A stretch of DNA of 64,000 nt from Kosakonia sacchari SP1 (GCF_000300455.3 NZ_CP007215.2:3224001-3288000), one strand, 5' to 3'. Positions 16,300 to 25,802 are shown, counted from the stretch's first letter. The notes: generated from the letters alone by a model not told the origin. Numbers and translations are program-made.

Positions 16300-17631
16300 A
16301 TGAATGATGCTATGAATTTTGAAAGCAGAGATGAGTATAAAAGAAAAAGCATTGCGGAAAAAATAATAAGCTTACTCGAGTCACCATTAAAAATATCCCC
16401 TATTGTTATCGATGGCGACTGGGGAACCGGTAAAACAGAATTTTCAAAAAAATTAGCGGCATTAATTGAAAGTAACGATTCTGGGCACAAGGTCGTATAC
16501 GTTGATGCATTTACTGAAGATCATAATGATGCACCCATATTAACGATAATGGCTGCAATTGTTGCATTATATCCGGAGAGTGAAAAGAAGGAGTTAATAT
16601 CAAAGGCATTACCAGCATTGAGATTTGGGATCAAGACTGTGCTTAAAGCTGGAGCTGGTTGGGTTTTAAAACAAAATGCAGATGATATTGCGGATGGATT
16701 TGAAGATGCTATTAAAGATGCTGCTAACTCAGCTATAGATGGTACTGTAGAAGCACTGCTTGACGAGCATATTGAAGCGAAGAAACATCTATTTGCGCTC
16801 AAGGAAGTTCTTGGAGAATTAACTAGAAATAATAAAGTTACTATTATTATTGACGAATTAGATCGATGTAAACCTAGCTTTGCCATTTCAATTATAGAGA
16901 ACATAAAGCACGTATTTGATACTGACAATCTTAATTTCTTGTTAGTTGCTAACATTTCACAACTGAAAGCATCAATAAATCATATTTATGGCTCTGCTGT
17001 TAATTCAGAAAGATACCTTGATAAATTTATAAAATTCACTTACAGCCTTCCGGTTACTTTCACTGAAAACAATTATGATAATATTCTGGCTTCGAATTCT
17101 CATTGGAGAATGCTATGTAACGAGTCTGAAAACCTAAAAGATGTTGAAGAGAGCAGCATTAATATAGTCCAAAAATTCATTAGCTTAAAAGGCTTGTCGC
17201 TGCGGGAAGTTGAAACTTTATCAAGATATCTAGAAATTTACCAAATCTTATCTCAAAATGGGATAAGCAAAAAATTCATACCCGGCTATTGCAATTATCG
17301 AACACTCGCGGTAATTTTCTATGCATTTAGCCGCGAACTGGCACTTGATTATTTAGAAGATAAAGTAGACCCTCAGTTAATAATCGATTTCTTCGGTGTT
17401 AATAGACTCCCATATCAATCAGACCAATACAACACAGATATTTACTATTATGAATTATTTGGTATAACTTATAAATATATGCCGGAGGGTTCTCCTTTGC
17501 TTCCTTCTGATGAAAAACAAAAAAACAGATGGGCTGAAATAAGCGATTATCATATTTTAAAAGGAGGTGCAGGTATGGAAGATCCAGTTAGAATATTTAA
17601 AAACGCTTTAAAAGTTTTCCTACTTCAATGA
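16300..17631 (+). CDS. KAP-family P-loop NTPase, putative phage exclusion protein
   Basis: A 443-residue KAP-type STAND-like NTPase. Walker A is GDWGTGKT at residues 39-46, and Walker B is TIIIDELDRC near residue 185. The region 95-145 between the motifs is hydrophobic and helical (GIKTVLKAGAGWVLK), where some KAP proteins carry a membrane hairpin. The family includes PifA of the F plasmid, which blocks phage T7. The gene is AT-rich and sits between CI and int, a cargo position in 186/P2-type prophages, so constitutive expression in the lysogen is expected. An anti-phage role is inferred. Confidence 0.8.
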   Translation: MNDAMNFESRDEYKRKSIAEKIISLLESPLKISPIVIDGDWGTGKTEFSKKLAALIESNDSGHKVVYVDAFTEDHNDAPILTIMAAIVALYPESEKKELISKALPALRFGIKTVLKAGAGWVLKQNADDIADGFEDAIKDAANSAIDGTVEALLDEHIEAKKHLFALKEVLGELTRNNKVTIIIDELDRCKPSFAISIIENIKHVFDTDNLNFLLVANISQLKASINHIYGSAVNSERYLDKFIKFTYSLPVTFTENNYDNILASNSHWRMLCNESENLKDVEESSINIVQKFISLKGLSLREVETLSRYLEIYQILSQNGISKKFIPGYCNYRTLAVIFYAFSRELALDYLEDKVDPQLIIDFFGVNRLPYQSDQYNTDIYYYELFGITYKYMPEGSPLLPSDEKQKNRWAEISDYHILKGGAGMEDPVRIFKNALKVFLLQ

Positions 17632-17689
17632 AATGTTTGATTGCAGACCATTAAACATTGACCACTGTTCAAACACACAGTTAAATTTA

Positions 17690-17713
17690 GCCCTCAGATA
17701 TGAGGGCTTTTTT
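17690..17713 (+). terminator. terminator hairpin overlapping the int ribosome site
   Basis: Seven-base-pair stem GCCCTCA/TGAGGGC with a GATA loop followed by six T residues, and then directly the ATG of int. It would end the CI-KAP transcript. The GAGGG that would serve as the int ribosome site is in its right arm, so the hairpin may also limit int translation on read-through RNA. Confidence 0.8.
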
Positions 17714-18733
17714 ATGACAGTACGGAAACTCGAAAACGGGAAATGGATTTGTGAATGCTACCCCACAGGGCGCAGCGGTCGCCGTGTACGTAAGCAGTTC
17801 GCCACCAAAGGCGAGGCATTGGCTTTTGAACGCCATACGATGGATGAGGCAGAGACTAAGCCCTGGCTTGGAGAATCGGTAGATCGCCGGACACTTAAAG
17901 ACGTCGTAGAACTCTGGTTCAAACTGCACGGTAAATCCTTGACGGCTGGCGAGCACGTTTATGACAAGCTGCTCCTGATGGTCGATGCCCTCGGAAATCC
18001 TCTCGCTATCGATCTCAGTTCCAAAATGTTCGCGCACTACCGCGATAAACGTCTCACCGGCGAAATCTACTTTAACGAGAAATGGAAGAAAGGAGCCAGC
18101 CCGGTAACCATCAACCTTGAGCAGAGCTATTTAAGCGGTGTTTTCAGTGAGCTTGCACGCCTCGGGGAATGGACCGCGCCGAACCCGCTGGAGAATATGC
18201 GTAAGTTCACCATCGCAGAAAAGGAGATGGCCTGGCTGACGCATGAGCAAATAACGGAACTCCTATACGACTGTAGCCGTCAGAGCGCCCTTCTCGCTTT
18301 GGTTGTCAAAATTTGCCTCAGTACCGGCGCACGCTGGCGCGAAGCGGTGAATCTCACCCGTTCGCAGGTCACTAAATACCGCATCACCTTCGTTAGAACC
18401 AAAGGCAAGAAAAACCGCAGCATTCCGATCAGCAAAGAGCTGTACGAAGAAATTATTGCGCTGGACGGCTTCAAGTTCTTCAACGATTGCTACTTTCAGT
18501 TTTTGGCGGTGATGGAGAAAACATCGATTGTGCTTCCCCGTGGGCAGCTAACTCATGTACTGCGCCATACGTTCGCAGCACACTTTATGATGTCCGGCGG
18601 CAACATCCTTGCATTGCAAAAAATACTGGGGCACCACGACATAAAAATGACCATGCGCTATGCTCATCTCGCTCCAGATCACTTAGAAACGGCACTCAGG
18701 TTCAATCCACTCGCCACAATGATTGAATCTTAA
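17714..18733 (+). CDS. int: prophage integrase, tyrosine recombinase of 186 type
   Basis: Tyrosine recombinase of 339 residues, close to 186 Int (337). The N-terminal arm-binding domain (MTVRKLENGKWICECYPTGR) is typical. Catalytic residues are visible: Arg near 206 (STGARWREA), HxxR near 281 (HVLRH), the second His in LGHHD near 305 and Tyr near 315 (MRYAHL). The ATG used here follows the terminator T-run; a longer frame upstream reads through the hairpin and is less likely. It integrates and, with an Apl/Cox-like factor, excises the prophage. Confidence 0.93.
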   Translation: MTVRKLENGKWICECYPTGRSGRRVRKQFATKGEALAFERHTMDEAETKPWLGESVDRRTLKDVVELWFKLHGKSLTAGEHVYDKLLLMVDALGNPLAIDLSSKMFAHYRDKRLTGEIYFNEKWKKGASPVTINLEQSYLSGVFSELARLGEWTAPNPLENMRKFTIAEKEMAWLTHEQITELLYDCSRQSALLALVVKICLSTGARWREAVNLTRSQVTKYRITFVRTKGKKNRSIPISKELYEEIIALDGFKFFNDCYFQFLAVMEKTSIVLPRGQLTHVLRHTFAAHFMMSGGNILALQKILGHHDIKMTMRYAHLAPDHLETALRFNPLATMIES

Positions 18734-18764
18734 AAATTAATTTTTAGCCCTGTAAGCCCATAAA

Positions 18765-18791
18765 GGGGTGAGCATTTATATTTATCACCCC
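18765..18791. terminator. hairpin between int and the AbiC-like gene
   Basis: GGGGTGA and TCACCCC arms with a 13-base AT-rich loop, between convergent int and the AbiC-like gene. The T-run is weak on both sides, so termination strength is uncertain. Confidence 0.55.
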
Positions 18792-18812
18792 ACATAACAA
18801 TAATTGGAACGA

Positions 18813-19649
18813 TTAGGGAACACCATTCGAATTCTTATCTTTAACTTTTAGAACAAGCTTTTTCCAGTCGTTATTTCCAAACGAAGATATTGGATACTCC
18901 TTACATATATCATCCAACACCTCTAGCCCAGTCACATAATTTTCTGTATTATAAGAATCTTCTAACATCAGGCCATTCCTAACTGATTCAGAGCAACCTG
19001 AAGCAAACGTATCCCCGTCTAATATGAGATGTTCTAAATACATGTATTTTTCAATTAAACGTCTGTACTCACGATATTGGTTCTCCTCATTCCCATGAGA
19101 AATATTTATAATTAAAAGGAGTGTAATTTCAGAACCTAAGAATGAACGAACCATACTTGTGTAAAATTTTCTTTTTTTACCAAGAAAATCAGCACCATAA
19201 TAGTTTTTATCGATATGCTTAAGCAAGTAGTAAAGTACACGAAAATAACTTCCATAATACGCGTCTAATTGGTGCATTCTTTTATTGCATGAAATCAGAT
19301 CTTTTTCACTTCCAAGTCCTAATATGGATGATAGTTTATCACCAAAATCTTTCCTTGAAAGCAAACTTTTAAGTTGATCATTATGTTGTTCAAGAAGTAA
19401 AGAAAAATTACGTTCAAAAGTATCTCTGCGATTATTTTTAGTAGCAATATACAATGCTACAAAAACAGAACTCAAAGTGCCAAAAGCTACAAAGAACTGA
19501 ATCAATTCTTTATACGAACAAGCAATATTATTACCTTTAGTTAACACCCATGTACTAAGTTCCATCATAGGATTCCTCAAACAAAATAAAACAAAGAAAG
19601 CAAGCAAATAAACAAAAACTTTTTCAGCCCTAGTCATCACAATCCCCAT
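18813..19649 (-). CDS. AbiC-like putative phage abortive infection protein
   Basis: A 278-residue membrane protein with two N-terminal membrane helices (about 11-26 and 46-68) and a helical C-terminal domain with the patterns FERNFSLLLEQHN, YYGSYFRVLYYLLKHID and YTSMVRSFLGSEITLLLIIN. These fit the putAbiC (putative phage abortive infection) family as I remember it. It lies just beyond int at the prophage edge and is AT-rich. The start could be four codons further in (MTRAEKV), where GGGG is better spaced. No mechanism is known for most members. Confidence 0.72.
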   Translation of the reverse strand: MGIVMTRAEKVFVYLLAFFVLFCLRNPMMELSTWVLTKGNNIACSYKELIQFFVAFGTLSSVFVALYIATKNNRRDTFERNFSLLLEQHNDQLKSLLSRKDFGDKLSSILGLGSEKDLISCNKRMHQLDAYYGSYFRVLYYLLKHIDKNYYGADFLGKKRKFYTSMVRSFLGSEITLLLIINISHGNEENQYREYRRLIEKYMYLEHLILDGDTFASGCSESVRNGLMLEDSYNTENYVTGLEVLDDICKEYPISSFGNNDWKKLVLKVKDKNSNGVP

Positions 19650-20244
19650 TCCCTATCATTTAACTTCTCCAGTAACGCTCTTCAATTATAAAAATTGAAT
19701 TATTTTATAAATTAAAACAATAATCAGTTTTTAAAAAAAATAAAAACTCAATCATTTTCATAGAAAATATTATTGTCAATCCTCGTGGGTAAATAATTTA
19801 ACATATAATTACTTAGGAGTATCATAATCTTCTCAAATTTCAATAAGTCAAGAACATAAGCGTTTACACCACTGAAAAAATGTTCGATGCTGCGATGTTG
19901 CATCGAAGGTGAGATATGACCAGCTTACTTTAGCTAATGTCTGAGTAGCCTTCAAATTGATAGCATACCCTAATCTACTTAATGGCGACAAAGTGGCGGC
20001 AGAGGTTGGCATTACCCCTTAGTTGCCCCTCCTCATCACAAACCTAATTCATTGATTTTTATACAAGTCGTTGTTTTTGAAAACCCATTTACATAAATGG
20101 GTTTTTTGTTGCCTTTTTTCATTGCCCTGATCGGTTTGAACCGATAAGAAGCCTGTGTTTCGCCTTTCCTCTGACTCTGGCGAAGCAATGCAGATTTGGT
20201 AATATCGATGCCGAAACAGCTCTACTCGCTATAACGGGAAAACG
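19650..20244. other. prophage/host junction region without a gene
   Basis: About 600 AT-rich bases with no supported gene. It has a hairpin at 19883-19907 (TTCGATGC with a nine-base loop) and the strong terminator at 20081-20107. The prophage attachment site should lie here, probably near that terminator, but the core repeat needs the other prophage end. No tRNA gene is visible. Confidence 0.5.
20081..20107 (+). terminator. strong intrinsic terminator near the prophage edge
   Basis: Perfect ten-base stem AAACCCATTT/AAATGGGTTT with loop ACAT and a T-run. No gene upstream within the prophage uses it, so it may belong to a host transcript interrupted or displaced by integration. Confidence 0.8.
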
Positions 20245-20907
20245 ATGAAAGCGGAAGAAAATAGACTCGAAAGCTGGTTAAAAAAATCATTATACCGCGA
20301 TGTTTTTTATAAAATCGGCATGTGGTGCGTTATCTCCATTATTTCATTTTATATTGCAGGAAAAACGGCGAATTTTGATGTCGCAAAATATCTGCTTAGT
20401 TTTTTAGATAAAAGTATGCCGCAACTTAATTACGGCTGGATGGTGTTATTTATTATTGCCCCGGTATCCTTTTTCATGAAAGATATGGAAGCCATGAAAC
20501 CCGATACCTGGGGAATGGAGACCCTGCGAGGCAAGCTTGGCGCAGCACTGCGCAAAGTGACCAGCGATCTGCTGCTGTGGTCCAGCGGGGTTTCTACAGC
20601 GTTACTGACAATATCATTAATGGCGTTCGCGATTCTCTTTTACAGAGAACCTCAAGTGACCTATAAAAGCCTTATGCAAATCGCTTTTGTATTAACGGTA
20701 TTATTCATTTTCTTATTTGCCAATGTATGGTGTTATTTCATATTAAAACGCAACAATGCTGTACTCTTTTCCATTATGAATAGTCAGCGAGGGATAAAGT
20801 TAGGGCATCTTATTATTATTCTATTCTGTTTATACGCCGCGCATAAAATATCTGTCGATATCGACAAAAAAGCGACGGTTGAACAATCGCAGCCAAGAAC
20901 GTCTTAG
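20245..20907 (+). CDS. unknown four-helix membrane protein
   Basis: A 220-residue inner-membrane protein with about four predicted membrane helices (near 24-40, 64-78, 115-135 and 140-165) and a fifth near the C-terminus (about 185-203). I do not recognise the family. GGGA precedes the start. Its stop overlaps that of the convergent membrane protein gene by four bases. Confidence 0.65.
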   Translation: MKAEENRLESWLKKSLYRDVFYKIGMWCVISIISFYIAGKTANFDVAKYLLSFLDKSMPQLNYGWMVLFIIAPVSFFMKDMEAMKPDTWGMETLRGKLGAALRKVTSDLLLWSSGVSTALLTISLMAFAILFYREPQVTYKSLMQIAFVLTVLFIFLFANVWCYFILKRNNAVLFSIMNSQRGIKLGHLIIILFCLYAAHKISVDIDKKATVEQSQPRTS

Positions 20908-21368
20908 AACACCACGCGAAACCATATCGCCCACAGCGCATAAACACCCCCCGCTAAAAAGCAGAGCCCGTAGCCCCATACAATCCCCGATTCACGGCGC
21001 AGGTAGAATTTAAGCGGGTTGCGGTGCAGATTGGCGGCGTTATAAGTTTTATGGAAGTGTGTCATCTGTTGCGCACCTTTGCTGATAAGCGCAAGGAAAA
21101 AACTCACCGTTATGATCATTGCAAACGCCATATAACACTTCAAAAACAACCTGAGACCGGTAAACACCCACGGACCGGAGTCTCTGCTAACACCCGCAAC
21201 GCCGTGCTTTTTCAGCATAATGGCGGCACCACTTAATATCAGATGCACCAGCAGAAAAAGGCCAAAATGTTTCGCATTTGTGGCAAAGGTATTTTTTAAA
21301 GTGATCCCAAAGATCCAGGCAAAAAACGCTGCCGCGGATATCAGCCACATTACGGTGTTTAACAACAT
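20904..21368 (-). CDS. unknown inner-membrane protein
   Basis: A 154-residue protein with about four hydrophobic helices, ending in YGLCFLAGGVYALWAIWFR. The ATG (MLLNTVMWL) is preceded by AAGGAA; a TTG five codons upstream is possible. Function unknown. Convergent with the preceding gene, so the two may not be related in role. Confidence 0.6.
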   Translation of the reverse strand: MLLNTVMWLISAAAFFAWIFGITLKNTFATNAKHFGLFLLVHLILSGAAIMLKKHGVAGVSRDSGPWVFTGLRLFLKCYMAFAMIITVSFFLALISKGAQQMTHFHKTYNAANLHRNPLKFYLRRESGIVWGYGLCFLAGGVYALWAIWFRVVF

Positions 21369-21492
21369 TCTATTCCTTTTCAACAGGTTGTTTGAATTTC
21401 CTATTTTTGCATTAATACTAAAGCGATCGCCAGCGCCTTGTTCTTCATTGTGCTCTTTTTAACCATCACCCGATACTGCAAGGAGCCCCCTA

Positions 21493-21711
21493 ATGCTGAT
21501 TTACAACGTTTTTGGTCGTTATATTGGTGTGAAGCGCGTGGCGGATGACTGGCAGGTGTTCCGCGTGGACAAAAGCGAAGGCAAGCATTCGCGGCTTTAT
21601 AACATCATTATTCCTGGTGAATTAAGCGAAGCAGAGATCCCCGGTTGGCTGGGGGATATTTTCCATGAGGCCGCAACGGAAAAACATCCCGATGTTTTTC
21701 GCGTGGAATAA
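21493..21711 (+). CDS. small conserved protein of DUF7661 type
   Basis: A 72-residue protein (MLIYNVFGRYIGVKRVADDW, then WQVFRVDKSEGK) of a small conserved family, which I believe is DUF7661. It has a strong AAGGAG site and ends 11 bases before the phosphatase-like gene, so the two form an operon. Function unknown. Confidence 0.65.
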   Translation: MLIYNVFGRYIGVKRVADDWQVFRVDKSEGKHSRLYNIIIPGELSEAEIPGWLGDIFHEAATEKHPDVFRVE

Positions 21712-21722
21712 AGGAGCAGAAA

Positions 21723-22469
21723 ATGTGTGCACAGTGGTACAGCCAAAGGCCGTTCGATGTACGGCTGGAGTGGGGTTTAGCTGCAGCGGAGCACCTGGCG
21801 CGGGAAGCCGATTGTGTGGTGATTGTCGACGTGATGTCATTCTCCACGTGCGTTAGCATCGCCACCGATAACCAGGCGCTGATTTACCCGTGGCCGTGGA
21901 AAGATGCCAGCGCGCAGCGCTACGCGCAGGAAAACCATGCCGATGTTGCCAGCTTCAACCGCACCTTTGCCGGAGGCAAATACACGCTCTCGCCCGCCTC
22001 GCTATTGCCTATTCCCGCCGGACACCGGCTGGTGCTCCCCTCGCCTAACGGTTCCACCCTTTCGTTTAAAGCACGCGACTGCGGCGGCGCAGTATTTAGC
22101 GGGTGTTTTCGCAACCGACTGGCAACTGCGAAGGCTTGTGCAGGTTTTGAGCGTATTTTGCTGATCCCGGCCGGGGAACGCTGGCCGGATGGCAGCCTGC
22201 GCCCGGCGGTGGAGGATTATCTGGCTGCGGGTGCCATTATCGCCGCACTTGGTGCGCGTAAGCTATCGCCCGAAGCACAAGCAGCAAAGGCTGCCTTTCA
22301 TGACAGCGAATTCAGCGATCTCCGTCACTGCGCGTCCGCTAACGAACTCCACGCACGGGGTTTTTCAGCAGACGTAGAATTGTGTCTTGCTCTTGACGCA
22401 AGCCATCGCGCCTGTGCATTAATCGACAACGCGTATCGCTCACTGTCCGGCGAGACGCCCGATCATTAA
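21723..22469 (+). CDS. 2-phosphosulfolactate phosphatase family protein (ComB-like)
   Basis: A 248-residue protein of the ComB family. The motifs [15 protein letters not shown] near residue 32, [11 protein letters not shown] near 105 and [14 protein letters not shown] near 163 fit. In archaea ComB removes phosphate from 2-phosphosulfolactate in coenzyme M synthesis, a pathway that enterobacteria lack, so the substrate here is probably different. A strong AAGGAG site precedes the ATG. The 3' end overlaps rcdA by 30 bases tail to tail. Confidence 0.75.
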   Translation: MCAQWYSQRPFDVRLEWGLAAAEHLAREADCVVIVDVMSFSTCVSIATDNQALIYPWPWKDASAQRYAQENHADVASFNRTFAGGKYTLSPASLLPIPAGHRLVLPSPNGSTLSFKARDCGGAVFSGCFRNRLATAKACAGFERILLIPAGERWPDGSLRPAVEDYLAAGAIIAALGARKLSPEAQAAKAAFHDSEFSDLRHCASANELHARGFSADVELCLALDASHRACALIDNAYRSLSGETPDH

Positions 22470-22982
22470 GCGAATGGCTTCGCGGCTCAGCGGCTCGCGA
22501 TCGACCACAAAATGCAGCGTCATCCCTTCGATAAACGCATCCAGCGCACGTGCCGTCATCGGTTCGAACCAGCGCTCCAGCGTGGTCTGGCTGGTGCGCA
22601 TCCAGTCTTGCATCACATTTTTCAGCGTAGGCTGGCGGTTCATAAACGCATACAACTGATACATCAGTTCCATATTGCGCGTGGTGGTCACCTGAGCGCT
22701 GTAAATCAGCTCGGTTAGCGCCTCACAGGCTTTTGCCTGACTGTCAACACCGTCGAAGAAAGCGGCGTATTGCGCCGACATCTGGCGGGTAAACAAGCTG
22801 AAAGCCTCTTCTAACAACGCATCGATACCGGAAAAGTAATAGGTCATTGAGCCCAGCGGCACATCAGCACAGCAGGCGATTTTACGGTGCGTCACCGCCT
22901 GAATCCCATGTGCGGCAATGGTATCCAGCGTCGCTTGCAGAATGCGGTCACGTCGCTGCGGGTCGTTGGGTCTTCGGGCCAT
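22440..22982 (-). CDS. rcdA: TetR-family regulator RcdA
   Basis: RcdA (YbjK), 180 residues. The N-terminal TetR helix-turn-helix ([21 protein letters not shown]) and the C-terminal [26 protein letters not shown] match E. coli. In E. coli it activates csgD and affects biofilm and stress genes. The ATG at MARRPND has GAGAGGA before it; a GTG four codons upstream is ignored. It diverges from ybjJ across a palindromic site that it may bind itself. Confidence 0.92.
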   Translation of the reverse strand: MARRPNDPQRRDRILQATLDTIAAHGIQAVTHRKIACCADVPLGSMTYYFSGIDALLEEAFSLFTRQMSAQYAAFFDGVDSQAKACEALTELIYSAQVTTTRNMELMYQLYAFMNRQPTLKNVMQDWMRTSQTTLERWFEPMTARALDAFIEGMTLHFVVDREPLSREAIRLMIGRLAGQ

Positions 22983-23001
22983 AGATCCTCTCACTCATTT
23001 A

Positions 23002-23015
23002 TGTACAAATGTACA
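23002..23015. promoter_or_regulatory. palindromic operator between rcdA and ybjJ
   Basis: TGTACAAATGTACA is almost a perfect palindrome, placed 19 bases upstream of the rcdA start in the 79-base divergent gap. This is a typical TetR-family operator position, so autoregulation by RcdA and control of ybjJ are likely. Confidence 0.6.
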
Positions 23016-23061
23016 CTTCCTTGCTAGTGTTGTCTTATCTTTTCTTTTTCACAGTGAAAAT

Positions 23062-24264
23062 ATGACTGAAAATGCATCGCGAAAAGCCCTGCAACATCGC
23101 TTGTGGGCGCTGTTTACCTTCTTCTTTATACCGGGGCTATTAATGGCGTCATGGGCCACACGAACGCCAGCAATCCGCGATATTTTATCGGTCTCCACCG
23201 CGGAAATGGGCGTGGTGCTGTTTGGCCTGTCGGTCGGTTCGATGAGCGGCATTCTCTCCTCCGGCTGGCTGGTAAAGCGCTTTGGCGCACGAAAAGTGAT
23301 CCGCGCCAGTATGTCGTTCAGCGTCATCGGCATGATGGTGCTGAGTATCGCATTGTGGCTGGCGTCTCCGCTGTTATTTGCCATCGGCCTGGCTCTTTTT
23401 GGTGGCAGTCTGGGTGCGGGCGAAGTGGCAATGAACATAGAAGGTGCGGAAGTCGAGCGTGAGATGGGCAAAACCGTGCTGCCAATGATGCACGGTTTTT
23501 ACAGCTTCGGCACGCTGGTCGGCGCAGGCATTGGTATGAGCGTTACCGCTATTGGCCTGGCGGCCAACTGGCACATTCTGGCGGCGGCACTGGTGGCGAT
23601 TGTTCCCATCATACTGGCGATTTCTGCCATTCCGCATGGCACCGGCAAAGACTCCGCCGAGGAGAAAGCGCGCGGGGAAAAAAGGCAGCCGTTCTGGCGT
23701 GATACTCAACTGTTGCTGATTGGCGTGGTGGTGCTCGCAATGGCATTTGCCGAAGGTTCCGCCAACGACTGGCTGCCGCTATTGATGGTGGACGGGCACG
23801 GCTTTAGCCCGACGTCCGGATCGCTTATCTACACCGGTTTTACCCTTGGAATGACCGTCGGGCGATTTGCCGGCGGCTGGTTTATTGACCGTTACAGCCG
23901 CGTCACAGTAGTGCGCGCCAGCGCGTTGATGGGTGCGCTGGGCATCGGACTGATTATCTTCGTTGATAGTGCCTGGGTGGCGGGCTTCTCGGTGATTTTG
24001 TGGGGGCTTGGTGCCTCGCTCGGCTTCCCGCTGACCATTTCCGCCGCCAGCGATACCGGCCCGGACGCGGCAACCCGCGTCAGCGTGGTCGCCACTACCG
24101 GCTACCTGGCGTTTCTCGTCGGCCCGCCGCTGCTCGGTTTTCTCGGCGAGCACTACGGCCTGCGTAGCGCCATGCTGGTGGTGATGGGGCTGGTGGTGAT
24201 TGCCGCCGTGGTTGCCCGCGCGGTCGCCAAACCGGCCCCGGAAACCCAGGCTGAAACCTGCTGA
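23062..24264 (+). CDS. ybjJ: MFS transporter YbjJ
   Basis: YbjJ, 400 residues, twelve-helix major facilitator protein, nearly colinear with E. coli (motifs [20 protein letters not shown], and [20 protein letters not shown]). It is a putative exporter with no firm substrate. The start follows the rcdA-ybjJ gap. In E. coli ybjI and ybjH follow; here mdfA is next, in the opposite direction. Confidence 0.93.
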   Translation: MTENASRKALQHRLWALFTFFFIPGLLMASWATRTPAIRDILSVSTAEMGVVLFGLSVGSMSGILSSGWLVKRFGARKVIRASMSFSVIGMMVLSIALWLASPLLFAIGLALFGGSLGAGEVAMNIEGAEVEREMGKTVLPMMHGFYSFGTLVGAGIGMSVTAIGLAANWHILAAALVAIVPIILAISAIPHGTGKDSAEEKARGEKRQPFWRDTQLLLIGVVVLAMAFAEGSANDWLPLLMVDGHGFSPTSGSLIYTGFTLGMTVGRFAGGWFIDRYSRVTVVRASALMGALGIGLIIFVDSAWVAGFSVILWGLGASLGFPLTISAASDTGPDAATRVSVVATTGYLAFLVGPPLLGFLGEHYGLRSAMLVVMGLVVIAAVVARAVAKPAPETQAETC

Positions 24265-24270
24265 TTGCGC

Positions 24271-24295
24271 GGCGGCGCTGTTGATAAGCGCCGCC
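24271..24295. terminator. terminator between ybjJ and mdfA
   Basis: Nine-base-pair GC stem GGCGGCGCT/AGCGCCGCC with a seven-base loop, filling the 31-base gap between the two convergent genes. Confidence 0.75.
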
Positions 24296-25528
24296 CTATC
24301 CTTCCAGCGAATTCCCCACCCGTTTATCACGCAGAAACACCACCATTAAGCCCAGCCACAGCACGCCGTTAGCCAGGTTGAAGAGGCTGAACAAGCCATT
24401 GCCGCCGCTCAGCCAGGCGTGTTTACTGATTTCGATACCGACGGTAAAAATAAACATCTGTAACATGCCCATTGCCGCCGAAACGGTGCCTTTACTCATC
24501 TCGCTGGCAAACAAGGTCAGACGCACCAGCCCGGCATTTGCCAGCCCAATACCAAAGGCGTACAGGCTCAGCCCGGCGGTCATCCATAAGTAAGCATGCG
24601 AAGAGGCAACAGTCGCGACAGCTGCCAGCAGCAACCCGGCCGCGATTGGCCAGCCACCCATAATGATCAGCGCGCGCACGGTGCGCCGGGAAGTAAGCCG
24701 CGCCAGCACCAGGTTACCGATAATCAGCGCGCCAAAAATCGGCACCTGCAACAGGCCATACTCATAGCTGCTCAACTGCTCACCGCTGATGATGATAATC
24801 GGCGACTGGGCAATCCACGCCAGCAAAGGCAGGCTGACAAAACCTGTCGCCAGCGCCCCGGCGACAAAACGCAGGTTCTTCATCACTTCGGCATAGTCGC
24901 GCCACAAGGCTTTAAAGGAGAGCTTTTCACCAAGCCGCGTGGCGGTCTCCGGCATCGCCCGTTGCAGACCAAAAAAGGCAAATGCCGCCAGCAACGCGAA
25001 CAGCACAAACATCCCCTGCCACGGCGCGGCATGCACCCACGCAGCACCCACCAACGGGCCTAGCAGCGGCGCTATCAGCGCCACGTTTGCCATCAGCGCA
25101 GTGATTTTTATGCACACCGCTTCTTCGAAAGATTCCTGGATTGCCGCGTAACCGACCGCGCCAATAAAGCACAAACTAATACCCTGCAAAAACCGCAGTA
25201 GCGTGAACTGCTCAATGTCCTGTGCCAGCAGTGTTGCCAGGCAAGTAACGATAAACCACACCACGCCGGTTAGCATCACCGGGCGACGGCCAATGCGATC
25301 CGACAGCGGCCCTAGCAGCCACTGCAAAAACATGCCGCCCGCAAGGTAAGCGGTCATTGACGTTGGCACCCACTCAATACCGGCGTTGTACTGCTCCACC
25401 ACGGCCAGCATGCCGGGCTGGATCATATCGTTGGCGATATAGGTAGAGAATTCGTAAAGCACCAGGCAGAGGGGAAACAGTAGCGCCCGTCGTCCCAGAC
25501 GTTGGCTCGTTAAGGTATGGTTTTGCAT
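24296..25528 (-). CDS. mdfA: multidrug efflux transporter MdfA
   Basis: MdfA, 410 residues, the same length as in E. coli. A proton-coupled multidrug exporter of the inner membrane. The first helix has [16 protein letters not shown] with Glu26 and Asp34, the two acidic residues needed for substrate and proton binding. MFS motif A ([14 protein letters not shown]) is intact. Divergent from ybjG. Confidence 0.95.
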   Translation of the reverse strand: MQNHTLTSQRLGRRALLFPLCLVLYEFSTYIANDMIQPGMLAVVEQYNAGIEWVPTSMTAYLAGGMFLQWLLGPLSDRIGRRPVMLTGVVWFIVTCLATLLAQDIEQFTLLRFLQGISLCFIGAVGYAAIQESFEEAVCIKITALMANVALIAPLLGPLVGAAWVHAAPWQGMFVLFALLAAFAFFGLQRAMPETATRLGEKLSFKALWRDYAEVMKNLRFVAGALATGFVSLPLLAWIAQSPIIIISGEQLSSYEYGLLQVPIFGALIIGNLVLARLTSRRTVRALIIMGGWPIAAGLLLAAVATVASSHAYLWMTAGLSLYAFGIGLANAGLVRLTLFASEMSKGTVSAAMGMLQMFIFTVGIEISKHAWLSGGNGLFSLFNLANGVLWLGLMVVFLRDKRVGNSLEG

Positions 25529-25631
25529 GCAATCTCTTCATCTATGAAAAATCGCGCAGAGTGTAATCAATGCCGCTATGCAGCGATAGGAAATTTTCTG
25601 TCACAGATTAAATAAAGCACATTTCAGTTCG

Positions 25632-25648
25632 TTTAAGGTTCACTTAAG
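25632..25648 (+). promoter_or_regulatory. PmrA (BasR) box upstream of ybjG
   Basis: TTTAAG, five bases, CTTAAG matches the PmrA consensus YTTAAK-N5-YTTAAK at every position. A possible -10 (TAAGAT) lies 11 bases downstream. ybjG is a known PmrA/BasR target in Salmonella and E. coli, so the site is credible. The rest of 25529-25802 shows nothing else clear. Confidence 0.75.
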
Positions 25649-25802
25649 TGCGCAGCCGTAAGATACGCCCTCAGTGGTACGCTCCAGGAATCGTCTAACT
25701 CTCAGATGAGTAAGACAAAACCCCTTTACCGTTGACCATGCCGCTTTTATGGTGGGCGCTTTCGCGTCAATTTTGCTTATTTCATCAAAGAGTAACAAGC
25801 GT

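Larger units (their letters stand above)
1..20110. mobile_element. P2/186-type prophage, integrase-side part
   Basis: The stretch has the P2 late gene block (R, lysC, lysB, K, Y, X, L, M, N, O leftward; P and Q rightward), a cos site, replication gene A and a 186-type lysogeny block (CII, Apl/Cox-like, CI, integrase). No structural or replication gene is visibly broken, so the prophage may be functional, but the tail genes and left attachment site lie outside the window. The right boundary is set loosely between the AbiC-like gene and the first host-like gene at 20245; the terminator near 20.1 kb is a plausible edge. The exact att core cannot be defined without the other end. Confidence 0.93.

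Noticed and set aside
20041-20130. tRNA or sRNA gene as attachment site, including RybB
   Set aside because: No tRNA cloverleaf and no RybB-like 5' end found; only a terminator can be supported.
23374-24330. Long antisense frames over ybjJ, moeA, gsi and pflF
   Set aside because: These are shadows caused by high GC at third codon positions; the sense genes are clear family members.
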